DNA of 64,000 bases from Cymodocea nodosa (taxonomy: Eukaryota; Streptophyta; Magnoliopsida; Alismatales; Cymodoceaceae): contig CM072343.1 in assembly GCA_036874045.1 (NCBI GenBank), forward strand, positions 11,304,001 through 11,368,000. The letters run 5' to 3'. The notes beneath the pieces were generated by a model, which saw only the letters and a program-made list of their open reading frames with translations, made no database searches and was not told where the DNA came from. A program made the position numbers and the translations under genes. Shown here in pieces: positions 48,827 to 61,030 of this stretch; the first letter of the stretch is position 1, and each line of letters opens with the position of its first letter.

Positions 48827-50168
48827 ATGAGCACATTGACTCGTTCTCTTATCACTAAACAATTAGTAAGAACACCTACACAAGATTATTCAACACAGAA
48901 GCATACTGAAATATTTTCTAAATTGGACTTTAATAAAATCCTTAGGGGTGTAGCTAACCTTTCTTTAAAGGAGAATGAAGATATAACTTCTCCAATAGAA
49001 AAACCATTAAGGGAAATTCTATATCCTAAATTAGTTGATGAACCTTTATGTATTCAATTGCCAAACTTTGAGGGAGATGGGTTTGAATTGAAATCTAATT
49101 ATATTAGTCAATTGCCACACTTTCATGGATTAGAAAGAGAAGATACCTATTATTTCCGTAGAGAATTTAATGAAGTTTGTCAAATGATGAAAATACTGAA
49201 AATGAGTATTGATGCTATTAAACTTAGATATATTCCTTTTGTTTTAAAAGACACAGCTAACATATGGTTATATACTCTATCGCTTGATTCAATTTCTGCT
49301 TGGACTGAATTTTGCTCTATTTTTTTGGAAAAATATTATCCAACACATCAAACAATTAGAAAGAAAAAGGAAATATTAATGTGTAGCCAAAAGTAGGGAG
49401 AATCATTCTGAAAATATTTTGAACAATTTAAAGATTTACTAACTCAATGTCCACATCATGCAATGAGTAAAGCACAATTAATAGATATAATTTATGAGGG
49501 CATAGATGTTTCAACTAAATCTTTATTAGAATCTACTTGTTAAAATGGATTTTTAAAACTATGTAGTGAAGAAGCATGGGTATACTTAGAAAACATTGCA
49601 AAAAGTACTATTCTATGGGAAAACTCTACTGAAGCTATTACAGATAAAAGAATATTGTCAAGGGGAATGCATGAAATAGATTCAAGCACTATGCTTGAAG
49701 TTAAATTAATAGCGTTAACAAAGAAAATAGAGGAATTATCATTAAATCAAAAACTAGCAGAAAAGAATGCAAATATTAATGACTTAGATATTATTTATGC
49801 TAGAAACCAAAAGATAACTTTGGAAATTCTTATAACCCTAATTGGAGAAATCACCCAAATTTATCTTAGAGAAATAACAATTTCCAAGGAAGAGAAAATA
49901 TAAATGACAAAAATATAAGTTATGAAGCATTAATTGAAGAAGGATCTAGAATAGAGAAATTAGAAAAGATAATTCAACAATTAAACAATCATCTAGATCA
50001 TGTATTTGGAAGTGTTGTTAATCAAAATATGAATAGAAATATACCCCCTAGATAGAAGGAATCAAATAGAAGTTAGACCTACTAGAGGACTGCCAATGTA
50101 AGTAGTGCCTAACCTTGTGAATAGAACTGTTAATAAAATTAATACCTCCTATGAGAGGGTAGTTGAAT
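48827..50168 (+). pseudogene. gag: Athila-type gag of unit G, copy B
   Basis: The frame opens at the ATG at 48827 and is open for 189 codons, covering the capsid domain (QLPHFHGLERED, KLRYIPFVLKDTANIWLYTL, FLEKYYPTHQTI). Stops at 49394 and 49541 and later shifts break the C-terminal half. The NPNWRNHPNLSWRN motif is visible near 49840 in the neighbouring frame. No CCHC knuckle is found before it, as in copy A. It is the better-preserved of the G gags. Confidence 0.85.
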
Positions 50169-50391
50169 GAAGTAGCATAATTGTTAGCAACTATGTATAA
50201 TATAGTAAGTAGAAAAATATAAAAAGAAAAAAAATGAAAGTTTAATTGTAGTTAGTAGTATCGTAGAGTTATTACTTAACTCAACGAACTTAGTCCATTG
50301 AGTTATGACCTAACTCCATGGAGGTATGTAAGTTGCTATGTTAATTTTATCTCTATTTAAATTTTGTTTATGTTATACAGAATCACAATAG
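50169..50391 (+). promoter_or_regulatory. Gag to F-box spacer, copy B
   Basis: 223 bp with TAACTCAACGAACTTAGTCC facing TTGAGTTATGACC, and an acceptor-like TTTATGTTATACAG ahead of the F-box ATG. It matches copy A in content and length. Confidence 0.4.
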
Positions 50392-50944
50392 ATGGAATTG
50401 ATGAAATTGCCACTAGATACACTAAGGGAAGCAATTAGTAACTTACCAGCTAAAGAATTGTGTAGATTATGTTGTGTGTCAAGATAAATTAAAGAATGTG
50501 TTAAAGAAAAGTATTTTCATGGACTATAAGCTGTAAAGATAACTAATATTAGAGATTGATTTTTATGGAAGTCATTTAACCGTAGTTCAATTAGTTATGA
50601 ATATTTGAACATAGAGGAAACTACTAAAATTCCACTCAATACATTAGAAGGAATAGATCATATTATGGGGATAGATGAAGGATTGATTATTTATAGAACC
50701 AAACCAAGGTATGATATTCTGTTACTCGATATTTTGATTAGAAATCTTAATACAAGAGAAGAATGGAATATAGGAAGGCCTAATAGATTTGAAGTATCAA
50801 CTAAAAATTGTAGGTTAGCTTTAATATTTTTTGATAAAAATTCAACCATTTCTACAAAATTGTATTACTAGAGACCAATTGGAAATTGGGATGGGGATCT
50901 ATTTTTAAGTGTGTATAATTTTCTAAATAGATCTTAGAATGAAA
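50392..50944 (+). pseudogene. F-box protein gene of unit G, copy B, 3'-truncated
   Basis: The frame from 50392 reproduces the F-box (LPLDTLREAISNLPAKELCRLCCVS) and about 180 codons of the downstream region, including GIDHIMGIDEGLIIY and NTREEWNIGRPNRFE. It then stops at a junction with an F LTR fragment at about 50945. Stops near 50486, 50528, 50558 and 50869 interrupt it, several at positions that are sense in copy A. Two independently decayed copies at the same place after gag show that the gene was part of the repeating unit. Confidence 0.83.
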
Positions 50945-51534
50945 ATATTCTGACAGAAGTGATTAAGTTTTCAATGGTGTAATCGGGTTGCATGTAGTGA
51001 CGAAAGTTTTTACTATCGATAGAGAATTTTTACATTTCACCTTTCGTTCAACTTCAAGAACATATCAAAACAAAAATACCAAAAAACTAATTATCGGTGT
51101 TTACATTTAGTATTTATGTGTTGTATTGTTTGCTTTATATCGTGATTAATGTTATCATTGTCATTATTGTGAATGTTTTATGTTCATTTGATTTAGAAAA
51201 TAGAAAACAGTTTTATAGATTACTGAAATTGATTCGTATAGAATACTAAAAAATCTTAGTGGTTACTATTCGAAATATCTGAGTGTTAGTGTTGATTAAT
51301 GATAAATCTCAAATTAACTAACATTAAAAAGCTTAATTGATGTTATTTACATTCTATGGAACTGCCCAATGGATGGTTGAATTCCTTTGTGAATATCAGC
51401 ATTTAATTGGAAATTACAAGTTAGTCTCGTGGAGTTAATTTAAGTCTGTGAGGATAGTCTATTGAGTTAACTATAACTCCATGAACTAAATTTGTTGAGT
51501 TAATTGTAAATCAATGGAGAGCTTAATTGAACAC
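50945..51534 (+). repeat. F-family LTR fragment, left piece
   Basis: Matches 12485-13045 and 45605-46165. It starts abruptly inside the LTR, fused to the broken F-box gene, and stops where an H-type LTR begins. Confidence 0.65.
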
Positions 51535-53346
51535 TGTAACGCTTTTATGTGTTGTTAAATTAACGGCAAAAGTGCAAATTTTACATTTATAACTGCAAGC
51601 ACACGGTGTCCATTGTATTAAGCATGTGCAAGTACGGGTCGAATCCACAAGGAGTTTGTCTTAAATAAATTTTATTAAAATGACTATCTGATTAAATACC
51701 CACACTAAATTAACTCATAATTAAACTCTAATTACTTGATATTAATATACAAAATTCGTAGCACAATTAAGGTTTATAAGATTACCCAAAAGTTCAATTA
51801 ATTCTTAAGTTATGATAAGATATTCAAGAAATCAATGAGTATTAATCCTGAAATCATAGAATTTAAGCTCGACTTTTAACTCTAATAACTTCCAACTTGA
51901 ATGTTTAAAAATCTAGAATAAATAATGATTGGAAAGATCCTCGTAATATCTTTCAAATGGCAGTGATTTCATGGATTAACTCAAATTAAAACACTGGCAA
52001 TATCTTATTTAAGAAAGGAGTGCAGATGGTTATGGAAACTTTCCAAAAATGCACCTTTGGTTCAAAAATCAAATCTCTGTCAAATCTTCATGAAATGCTA
52101 CGAAATAAGCGTGCCTTGAAAGTAGATCTGTTACACTAACAAGGAAAACTTACAAAACTGAATTCCACAAAATACACGATCCAAGCACAGCACAGGTGTT
52201 GAGCTCAAAATCGTTGATACCTTTACAAAATAAAATCAAAAATCTTCGGAAAACATTCTAAAAAATTCTAAAACTTTGTAAACTTGTTCTACACTTATTA
52301 TACTTACAAAAAGAAACAAAAACAGAATTTAGAGATGACGAACAAGTAGATACAATTCGAACAAAGACTACTAACAATCTGATCATCTAAGAAATGGAAA
52401 ACTACCTTCACAATTCACATCATCACATTCATTCAAACTATACATATGATATGAACTCAATTCTTATATCAATTAACATCAAAACAATATATGATCTTTA
52501 ATTTAGAACATTTGAAACAAAGATTTATGCATAGAATTTCGTTCTTCCACATACTCAAACTATACTCATACATATAGAATTGTAAAACATGAAAACTAGT
52601 ATGAGGATCTCTCCTTTTCATCATACCTTTTAATCTTCCACATTTCTTCAAGCAATAACTCCTCAAAGTCCTTGAAATCGATGCTCCACAGGGCTGTCAC
52701 CACCTGTAGCACGTCCAAGTGAAACTTCTAGGGTTGCCTTGAAGAAGAATGGTGCACGTCCTCAAGATCTTGCCTCCAAGACCCATAACTTTGGCTTCCA
52801 CGTCTAAGGATGGTGCTTTCGATGACTCAACCCCGAAGATCCTAACCTTTTGCTCCACACCAAATCAGTCACACGAGCCTCCCAATTTAGCAAGATCACC
52901 CAAGGAGATCCTTACGTATGGCCGTCTAAATTGAAGAGAAGGTGTCTTCTAAGAAGAGGGGAAAACGCCAAGGCTCACCATTTTTGAAGGAAGCTTGTTC
53001 AAGATCAAGGGGAAGATGAGACTTTCCAGATGGAGATGTTGGAATGGCTAGAACCACCAGTTGCAATTTGTTGGAGGAGGAGGAGATAGCCTAGAATTGA
53101 GTAGTCAAACACTTTAAATAGTCTAGGCTTTTGTAGCTTGATCTCCAATAAGTTGCATCCAATGGCCCACATTTTTTCCTTTTTAGTCCATCTTGTTTTC
53201 ATGATTTATTGACCTATAAAACTCAAAACCAAGTTGGATGCACATATACATTGAATATAAATCATATGATGTAAATATAGTATACATGCATGCATGAGTT
53301 GCCATATATGGAAAGTTGCCAAATTAGGAAGGTTTTGGTCCACAAC
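51535..53346 (-). repeat. H-type (Athila) LTR, minus strand, lacking its first ~320 bp
   Basis: On the plus strand it begins TGTAACGCTTTTATGTG, the reverse complement of the H LTR end. Homology ends near 53346, corresponding to about 13764 of H. The junction carries 25 bases (53343-53367) that repeat an internal piece of the same LTR (52828-52852) with one mismatch. No internal region or second LTR is present. Confidence 0.8.
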
Positions 53347-53367
53347 CCTGAAGATCCTAACCTTTTG

Positions 53368-54120
53368 TAGTGACTGTAGTTTTTACTATCGATACAGAAT
53401 TTTTACATTTCACCTTTCATTCATCTTTAGGAATATATCAAAACAAAAATATCAAAAACCTAATTATCTGTGTTTACATTTAGTATTTATGTGTTGCATT
53501 GTTTGTTTTGTATCGTGATTAATGTTATCATTGTAAGTATTGTAAATGTTTTAAGTTTAGTTGATTCAGAAAATAGAAAGCAATTTTTTAGATTATTGAA
53601 ATTGATTCGTATAGAATACTAAAATATCTTAATGGTTACTGTTTGAAATATCTGAATATTAGTGTTGATTAATGATAAATTTCAAATTAACTAATATTAA
53701 AAAGCTTAATTAATGTTATTTACATTCTATGGAACATCAAAAAGCCTAATGGATGGTTGAATTCCTCTGTGAATATTAGCATTTAACTGGAAGTTACTAG
53801 ATAGGTTCGTGGAGTTAACTTAAGTCCACAAACTAAGTCTATTGAGTTAACTATAAATCAACAGAGAACTTAATTGAGCACATATAAACTCTAATATAAA
53901 AATCAAAATAGTACATATTTCTTACTCAATCTCTGTGGAATTGACCTATACTTGCATACAAATACAATATACACTATGCACTTGCAGTTAAAAATACAAA
54001 TTGGACTTAATATCTAATTTGTGTGAAAAGTTGTTTATTTACCCTAAAAGAATTTATTAATATATGCATAAAAACAAATCAAACAAGTTCTTTGAATAGA
54101 TAAGTTCTAATTTAACATTT
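53368..54120 (+). repeat. F-family LTR fragment, right piece
   Basis: Matches the second half of the F LTR up to the TTTCACAACCA end. It overlaps the sequence of the left piece (both contain the TTTTTACTATCGATA block), so the two are separate copies and not one LTR split by an insertion. Confidence 0.6.
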
Positions 54121-54139
54121 CACAACCATACAAACTATC

Positions 54140-54468
54140 TCTTATAATTATTATAATAACCATAGTAATTTGACCTTATATATTTATACTTACCATAAGC
54201 ACTAAACTTCTTGAAATTATAAAATTTCCTTTTAGATTTATCATTAATCATTTTGCTATTATCAGATCTACCAGATTTTTCTTTTGGACGTTCAAAAGTA
54301 CTGTCATGATTATTAAAACCTAATCCAATTTTATCTTTAATAGGAAACTGGGTTCTTTCTAGTTTATCTAGTGTTGTCTTGCTAGTTACCCATTTTATTA
54401 GCCTTAATTAATTTTTCTTCAAGATTCTTGTTTTTTGATTTAAGATTAACAATTTTAGATGTGGCTTC
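54140..54468 (-). pseudogene. Relic of a copia gag C-terminal extension
   Basis: On the minus strand it reads as a helical stretch followed by a LDKLERTQFPIKDKIGLGFNN-like segment. This matches the GLGF/GLGY region of the gag extensions at 39600 and 57690. It is cut at 54468 by element E. Confidence 0.55.
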
Positions 54469-56303
54469 TGTTAGGACCCTAGTATTTTGATAATGCAAAA
54501 ACCTATGTGAGGAAACCAAATTGTATTTCACAGATATGATAACTTAGCAAAAGATCAGAAAGCAGATGAACAGATGGAGAAAGTTCCAGAAGATACTACT
54601 ATAGAGCTATAGGAAAATCGAATAGTTATAGGTCTAATTATCCGAAGAGCAAGTTTAAAGCAGCAGCAATTCTATCGAATAGTTAGAAGGATAACTATCC
54701 GATTTTACAAAGCCTTCGAAGAGTTATTTAATCAGATAGTTAAGTTGGTTGAATGATTAGAGAGTTATGGAGTTAATTATTCGAAAGAAAAAGGAAAATC
54801 GGAAAGTTAGAAAGGCTAACTATCTGAAACTTAAGTCATTCAATTAACCACGTGCATAAATACAAAACAAAATCTTAAAGGACTTTTCAGAGAGTTAGAT
54901 AACTATTCAAGTTTTCTTTTTGAGAGTTAAAGGTATAACTTTTCGGAACTTAAGTCATATTATTACGCACGGGCAGAATGGAGAAGCTGGCAGTTGAAAG
55001 CTTAAAAGGGAAAATCGAAGAGTTAGATAACTATCCGAAATTTCAAGAGAGTTTCGGTAAGTTACAGTTTAATTATCCGAAACTTAAGTTATTGAAATTG
55101 TCACGTGCAGAATTCTAGATAGAAGCTCATATAAGTTTTTGGAGAGTTAAAAAGATAACTATCCGAAATTTCAAGAGAGTTTCGGTGAGTTACAGTTTAA
55201 CCATCCGAAACTTAAGTTATTGAATTTCCCACGTGTAGAATTCCAAACAGAAGCTCATATAAGTTTTCGAAGAGTTAGAAAGATAACTATCCGAAATTTC
55301 AAGAGAGTTTCGAATTGAAGAGATAGTTGTCGAAGACTTAAAAGAAATTTCGGAGAGTTATAGTAGTTAACTATCCAAAAGTCAGGAGTTCTTTTCGGTA
55401 AGTTGAATACAAGACTTCGAACACTTGACATTACACGTGAGCAACTTAAAATCCTCACGTGACTCAGATAACAGAATTTGAGTGATGAATCGATAAGTTA
55501 TGGATGCTTTTCAGTAAGTTATTTTTATAACCATCCGAAAGCCTGAGATTTTCGGAAGGTTACTTACTGAACATCAGACAGAATGGTAACTTACCATATT
55601 TAGGTCTGATTATTTACCAAGTACAGTAGAATACATCCGTTGAGGAGAAATTATGATCATTGGATATTCAAGCATAAATACAGACAGATCTTTCAATATT
55701 CCGTAGAGCTGATAAGTGAGATTACAGATACAATTACATACAGAGATACAGTATACATTGCAGATCAATTACTGATATAGAAGAAAGCTCAAATTTAGTT
55801 CAACAAAGAATCGATTGAAAGATGGATTTACAAGAAGATTCTTAAAGCTCTCCATGTGTTGAAAGTCTGATCCAAGAAGGATCATTTGGTTCGTAGCTTC
55901 AACCTTAAAGCTTCATTCAGTTGTTGGTTTGAGTTTCGACTAGAAAACTCAAGAGGTTGGTTTTCTGGAGTTTATATTTGAAAACTTCTGAGTGTTGGTT
56001 TTCTAGAGTTTATACCTGAAAACTTCTATGTGGTTGGTTCTTGCTTCAACCTGAAAGCAAGTGTGTAAGTGTTGAGACACTTAGTGAAGCCCAAGTGACC
56101 CTTGGGGGTGGACTAGCCGAGTTGGCGAACCACCTAAAATTCTCTTGTGTTTCTTACCTTTATTTTTGCTCTGTATGATATTTTTAATTTGATTATTACT
56201 TGTGCAAACTGATTAATCAAATTAGTTAGTAAAGTGAAAAATAGGCTTAAATTCACACTGCTCTCCATTCACCCCCCTCTAGTGAAGCCATTCGTTCCTA
56301 GCA
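54469..56303 (+). repeat. 5' LTR of element E with internal tandem repeats
   Basis: 1,835 bp, from TGTTAGGACCC to TCCTAGCA. A ~125-bp unit is repeated in tandem at about 55015-55310. Each unit holds AGATAACTATCCGAAATTTC, GAGTTTCGGTAAGTTAC and an ACGTG box. The repeats create many inverted GGATAGTTA / TAACTATCC half-sites. Confidence 0.85.
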
Positions 56304-56305
56304 AT

Positions 56306-56317
56306 TGGTATCATAGC
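56306..56317 (+). other. Primer-binding site of E, variant iMet type
   Basis: TGGTATCATAGC differs by one base from the TGGTATCAGAGC of elements C and I. It lies 2 bases after the LTR. Confidence 0.75.
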
Positions 56318-56357
56318 AGGTTGATCTCTTTTTTTATAGATTTAACCATCTGAGATC

Positions 56358-57886
56358 ATGGCATCTTTTCACAGAGAGGGTTAGAACATCCATCGTCCTC
56401 CCTTGTTTGATGGTATTAATTATAATTACTGGAGAAACAGGATGGAATGTTTCCTCAGAAGCTCAGATGTGAGTTTATGGAAAATGGTTGTTCTAGGGAC
56501 ACCTATTCCACCTAGTCATGAGGATGACTAGACTAAGGAGGATGAGAGAATCATCCAAATGGATGCTCAAGGGTTGAATATTATTTACTGTGCCTTATCT
56601 ACTGAACAATATAATAAAGTTTCAGCTTGTAAATCTACTCACGAGGCTTGGAACACTCTTCAAATAACCTTTGAAGGAACCAACCAAGTGAAAGACACTA
56701 AAATAAGCATTTTACTCAGAAACTTGAATTATTTAAAATGCTTGATGATGAAACTATCACTAATATGTTTTCAAGATTCATTCAGATTATTAATGGCTTA
56801 AGAGATTTGGGAAAGGGATTTTCTATTCGTGAACAAGTACAGAAAATCCTCAAAAGCTTAATTGTGGAATGGAAGCAAAAGTCCACATCGATACAAGATC
56901 CCAAAGACCTCAACAAATACTTAGTAGAGGATCTAATGGGCAACCTATTGGCCCATGAAGTTCAAATGAAGGAATGGAAAGTTGAGGAAGGTAGTGGTAA
57001 AAAGAAAACTAAAACAAAGAAAGAACTAGCCTTTCCATCAACACAGGAACTTCAAAGCTCGGATGATGATGAAGTTGTGCTATTGGCTAGAAAGTTTAGA
57101 AAATGGATGAAGAAAAAGAACCAAGCTAGCACATCAAAAAGCAATGCACCAATATGCTTTAAATGCAAGAAGTAGGGACATATACAACCTGATTGTCCAT
57201 TGCAACAAGAAGAAGAAAAAGAAATGAAGAAGAAGAAGAGGAGCTACAAAAAGAAAATGGCATTGAAGGCTACGTGGGATGACAGTAGTTCTTCTAGTAG
57301 CTCATCCAATTCAGTTGAAGAGGTACCAGTAAATGTGTGCTATACAGCACAAGAGGTATGTTCCACTTCATCTCAAATTGATTCTGATGTAGACAATGAT
57401 AATCTAGATGTAAATATTCTTTTGTCTACTGTTGATAGTTTATATGTTAAATGCAAAATGTATAAAACAGAAATTAAGCATTTAGCTGCATGTTTAAAAG
57501 AAGCACATACTAAACTTGAAAATCTACATGTTGAAGATAGGAAATGCTATAATGATGAACTGATAAATGAAAATGAAAAATTGAAATCTGAAATCACTGA
57601 TCTGAAAAATATTGTGCATAAATTTACCAATAGACAGAAAGTATTAGATCAAATCATTGGTTCTCAAAGATACAGTTCTAATAAATTTGGCCTAGGGTAT
57701 GCTACTCCACAGGAAATACCCTACTGTGGTAGTGTTATCCGATCTTATAGAGATGGTACAATAGTGTTTGCCATCAAAAGAAGATCTGGTTCAATGTGGC
57801 TGCCAAAAGGTAATAAACTAAATATTGTCAGGACTAACATTTATGGACCCAAGAAAGTATGGGTACCAAAATTTCTTTCTGTTTGA
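56358..57886 (+). pseudogene. gag: Copia gag of element E
   Basis: The ATG at 56358 opens a UBN2-type gag (PPLFDGINYNYWRNRM, then IYCALSTEQYNKVSACKSTHEAW). Stops near 56382 and 56528 and a 1-bp loss near 56713 break the first half. The second half keeps NMFSRFIQIINGL, a Lys-rich linker, a knuckle CFKCKK-x-GHIQPDC with a stop at 57173 in place of Gln, and a coiled-coil extension ending GPKKVWVPKF before a TGA at 57884. A TTGAATTGCAGG site follows, as at the gag-pol joint of C. It is a different subfamily from C and I. Confidence 0.87.
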
Positions 57887-59382
57887 ATTGCAGGATTATA
57901 TTGTTTAGGGGGAGTAGTTGATCTATAGCTCCAAACCAGTTATGACAGTAAAAATTTGGTATTACAAGAGGCACCATAAATTGGTAGAAAGTGCTCACTT
58001 AGACTGAGTGAAAATCGTGCCTAAAATCTTGATGCTCAAGGAGAGCAAAATGTGCAACAGTTAGAAACAAGTGTTATTAGAATAAGCAAAATCTCGTGAA
58101 GAGAATTTTTTTTTAAGAAGCCAAACAGTTGATAATTAGTTAAGAATCAGCTATGATATTCTGAAATGAACAAGTAGTATCAAAGTGGTATCATTGATTG
58201 AATTCTATTCTTTAAAGGAAATAAGATCTTCATAAGCCAGGATGAATGTATACAAATCAGATTTTTCATAGGACAACCAAAATCTACAACAGACAGATTA
58301 CAGTCTTCAAATTATCTTCTGCAAATTGAAAGAATCTCTTGAAATAGAGATCTAAGAGAAGAGAAACGGATTGGAATCAGAAGCTAAATGATTGAGAATC
58401 ATTTATGATGTTTTTGATTAACAATTGATACCTAGTTCAATTGGTATTCTATTTGTCATTTTATAGAACAGGTGCAGCAAATTTGCCTACAAGGAAAAGC
58501 ATATAAGTAGGGGGAGAACCTACTATATGAAGGAAATTCAGAATGGTGTGTCAGTGCAAAAAGAAAGTATATAAAGAGGGCATGCATATAGGGGGAGAGT
58601 CTATAGCTTGCTATTATAAATCAGAGAACCTCCATACAGATAAGGGGAGAGCATGTGGCAGAAATTACAAATATTAACTGCATATTTATAAATTGCTACA
58701 TTAACTATTGGCATTTCACTATTTTCAATTTTTACAGATGATGCAGTAATTACACAAAAACAAAGGAAGAAATATCTCAAATCAGGAGAGCAATTACTGA
58801 CTTCTCAGATGATAGAATGTTAACAACTGGCATTAGACAAGGATTAAGGAAATTGACACTTCAATTGATATTGTGCTCGAATAAGAAAGAAGAAAAGCAG
58901 CACAACATCAAAGGAAAAGAAGAAAATAGACTGCAATGATGAAAATATCTCAACAATTAAGATCTACACACTAATAGTCTACATTTGATGGAAAATCAAA
59001 AATTGGTATTTGAAGATATTGATGCATTTGATTCTTTTCACAACTTGATATCTGATAGGATTATAGAGATTAGAAAATTGGTATGTCATCAGATTCAAAT
59101 TTAATGACAAAAAGGGGAGAAGAAAATTTAGCAAAAGAAAATTATGGAACTCCTTTTATCTAATGACAAAAAGGGGGAGAAGAATATAGAAAATTACATA
59201 GAAGGCAGGGGGAGCATTCCCAACACACAGACAAGGCGAGAATTTAACTTCATTGTATTATATTCATTGTAAATCTTTTCTTTACTTAGTCTCTGTGTGA
59301 TTGAATGTATAGCAACAATCTAGGGAGTGAAATACATGTAATTTAATGTAAAGGATTTTGTCATTATCAAAAAGGGGGAGAT
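57887..59382 (+). promoter_or_regulatory. Purine-tract-rich 3' region of E
   Basis: No pol motif can be found in the three frames by eye. G-rich purine tracts occur at about 57908, 58501, 58600, 58641, 59110, 59171 and 59207, and the primary tract AAAAAGGGGGAGAT abuts the LTR at 59369-59382. Multiple tracts upstream of the 3' LTR are a known Sirevirus feature. Confidence 0.65.
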
Positions 59383-59510
59383 TGTTAGGACCCTAGTATT
59401 TTGATAATGCAAAAACCTATGAGAGGAAACCAAATTGTATTTCACAGATATGATAGCTCAGCAAAAGATCAGAAAGTAGACGAATAGATGGAGAAAGTTC
59501 CAAAAGATAC
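59383..59510 (+). repeat. Start of the 3' LTR of E
   Basis: TGTTAGGACCCTAGTATTTT and the next 100 bases match 54469-54596. Interrupted at 59511 after GATAC by the LTR of element D. Confidence 0.85.
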
Positions 59511-61030
59511 TGTTAGGACCTTAAGGCTTACCAAAGGGGGGGTGAATGGTAAAAATTCATTTCTTAACAATTTAGGGGTAGTTTAATGTAAAGTGATAGC
59601 AAGCATATAATAAGGAAATCACATAGAGATTTTAGGTGGTTCACCACAAACGGCTAGTCCACCCCCAAGGAATACTTGGGCTTCACTAAACTCTTGCAAA
59701 CGTACAATCACTTGCTTTAAGGTTTAAGCAAGAACCAACTAACCATTCACTTGAGCTTCCTTGTCGAAGCTTCAATCAATCCTTTCACTGAAGTTTTAAT
59801 CCGTGTACTTCAGTAAACACTATCTTGTGAACAATAGAGTTGAATGCATGATGAACTTCATCAATTTGATCTGCAAGTGTTGAAGATGATTTGATCTCTA
59901 AAGCTTTTGTTCTATTGAGCTTGGTGTGAGTATATGTATAAGCAAAGCACTACTTAAATCCGTTGTCTATATTTTGTATATATACCTGATATGTACAACG
60001 ATCATATTTTCTTCCAACGGATGTATTCTACTATACTTGATTAGACTCCAGTCCCAATACGGTAAGTTACCGTTCAGAAAATCGTTTCAAGATATCTTAC
60101 CGATTTTCCTATCCATCCGGACAGTTAGCTATGCAACTCTCCGAAGAGTATCTGTAACTCACCAAAAGATCACTTAACCTTTACTACTAGGTAGGATTCT
60201 AGAATATTTACTGTGAGCTGCCATTCAATCGGATACTTATAATTGTAACTCACCGAACAGTTATATACTTGTCAAATAGTTTGTCTCTGTTAACTTTTCG
60301 ATTCTTTAATTCAGCACGTGCATAAAGGCTGACATAAGTTTCAGATGGTTATCCCTGTAACTCACTGAAATGCTTCAGGATTTCGGATACTTATCTTTCT
60401 AACTCTCCGAAAACTTATTTGTACTTCTTTCAGGAATTCTACATGTGGGAAATTCAATGACTTAAGTTTTGGATGGTTATCCCTGTAACTCACCGAAACG
60501 CTTCAGGATTTCAGATAATTAACTTTCTAACTCTCTGAAAACTTATTTGCACTTCTTTTTGGAATTATGCACGTGGGAAATTCAATGACTTAAGTTCCGG
60601 AAAGTTATACCTGTAACTTACCAAAAAACTCGAATAGTTATCTAACTCTCCGAAAAGAAAACTCGGATAGTTATCTAACTCTCCGATAAGTCCTTTAAGC
60701 TTCCGTTCTATATTTCTGCACGTGGTTTATTGAATGACTTAACTTTCGGATAGTTATACCTGTAACTCTTCGAAAAGTCCTTTAAGCTTCTGGATAGTTA
60801 ACTCCTTAACTATCCGATCATTCAATCCCCCTTAACCTAAGAATTACACCTCTTAATTGTTCAAATTTCTGCAGTAGCATATTTTGAGATTTACGGCCAC
60901 ATGTTTGCTGCTTCGATTTGTCTGTCTTCTGATCTTTTTGCTGTACAGACTAATCTTGATAAATACAATTCAAAACCTTACATTGATTTTTGCATTATCA
61001 AAATCTAGAGGTCCTTTCAATCTCCCCCTT
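59511..61030 (-). repeat. 3' LTR of element D (minus) plus polypurine tract
   Basis: The LTR is 59511-61019 (minus: TGAAAGGACCTC...GGTCCTAACA), with polypurine tract AAGGGGGAGAT at 61020-61030. It is related to, but distinct from, the E LTR. It shares a tandem ~127-bp unit (about 60336-60590) and TCGGATAGTTATCTAACTCT inverted motifs (60632-60690). The rest of D would lie beyond 64000, because element I is inserted in the tract. Confidence 0.78.

Larger units (their letters stand above)
54469..59510 (+). mobile_element. Pol-less copia element E (gag-only), 3' LTR interrupted
   Basis: 5' LTR 54469-56303, primer site, gag 56358-57886, purine-rich 3' region with several AAAAGGGGGAG tracts, then 3' LTR from 59383, which is interrupted after 128 bp by another LTR at 59511. 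No protease, integrase, RT or RNase H sequence lies between gag and the tracts. By inference it is a non-autonomous deletion derivative. Target duplication cannot be checked because the right end is beyond the nest. Confidence 0.82.

Noticed and set aside
44280..54120. Unit G copy B bounded by two F LTRs as a single complete element
   Set aside because: A polypurine tract precedes the left LTR, marking it as a 3' LTR. No primer site follows it, the right LTR is in overlapping pieces, and the flanks do not match.
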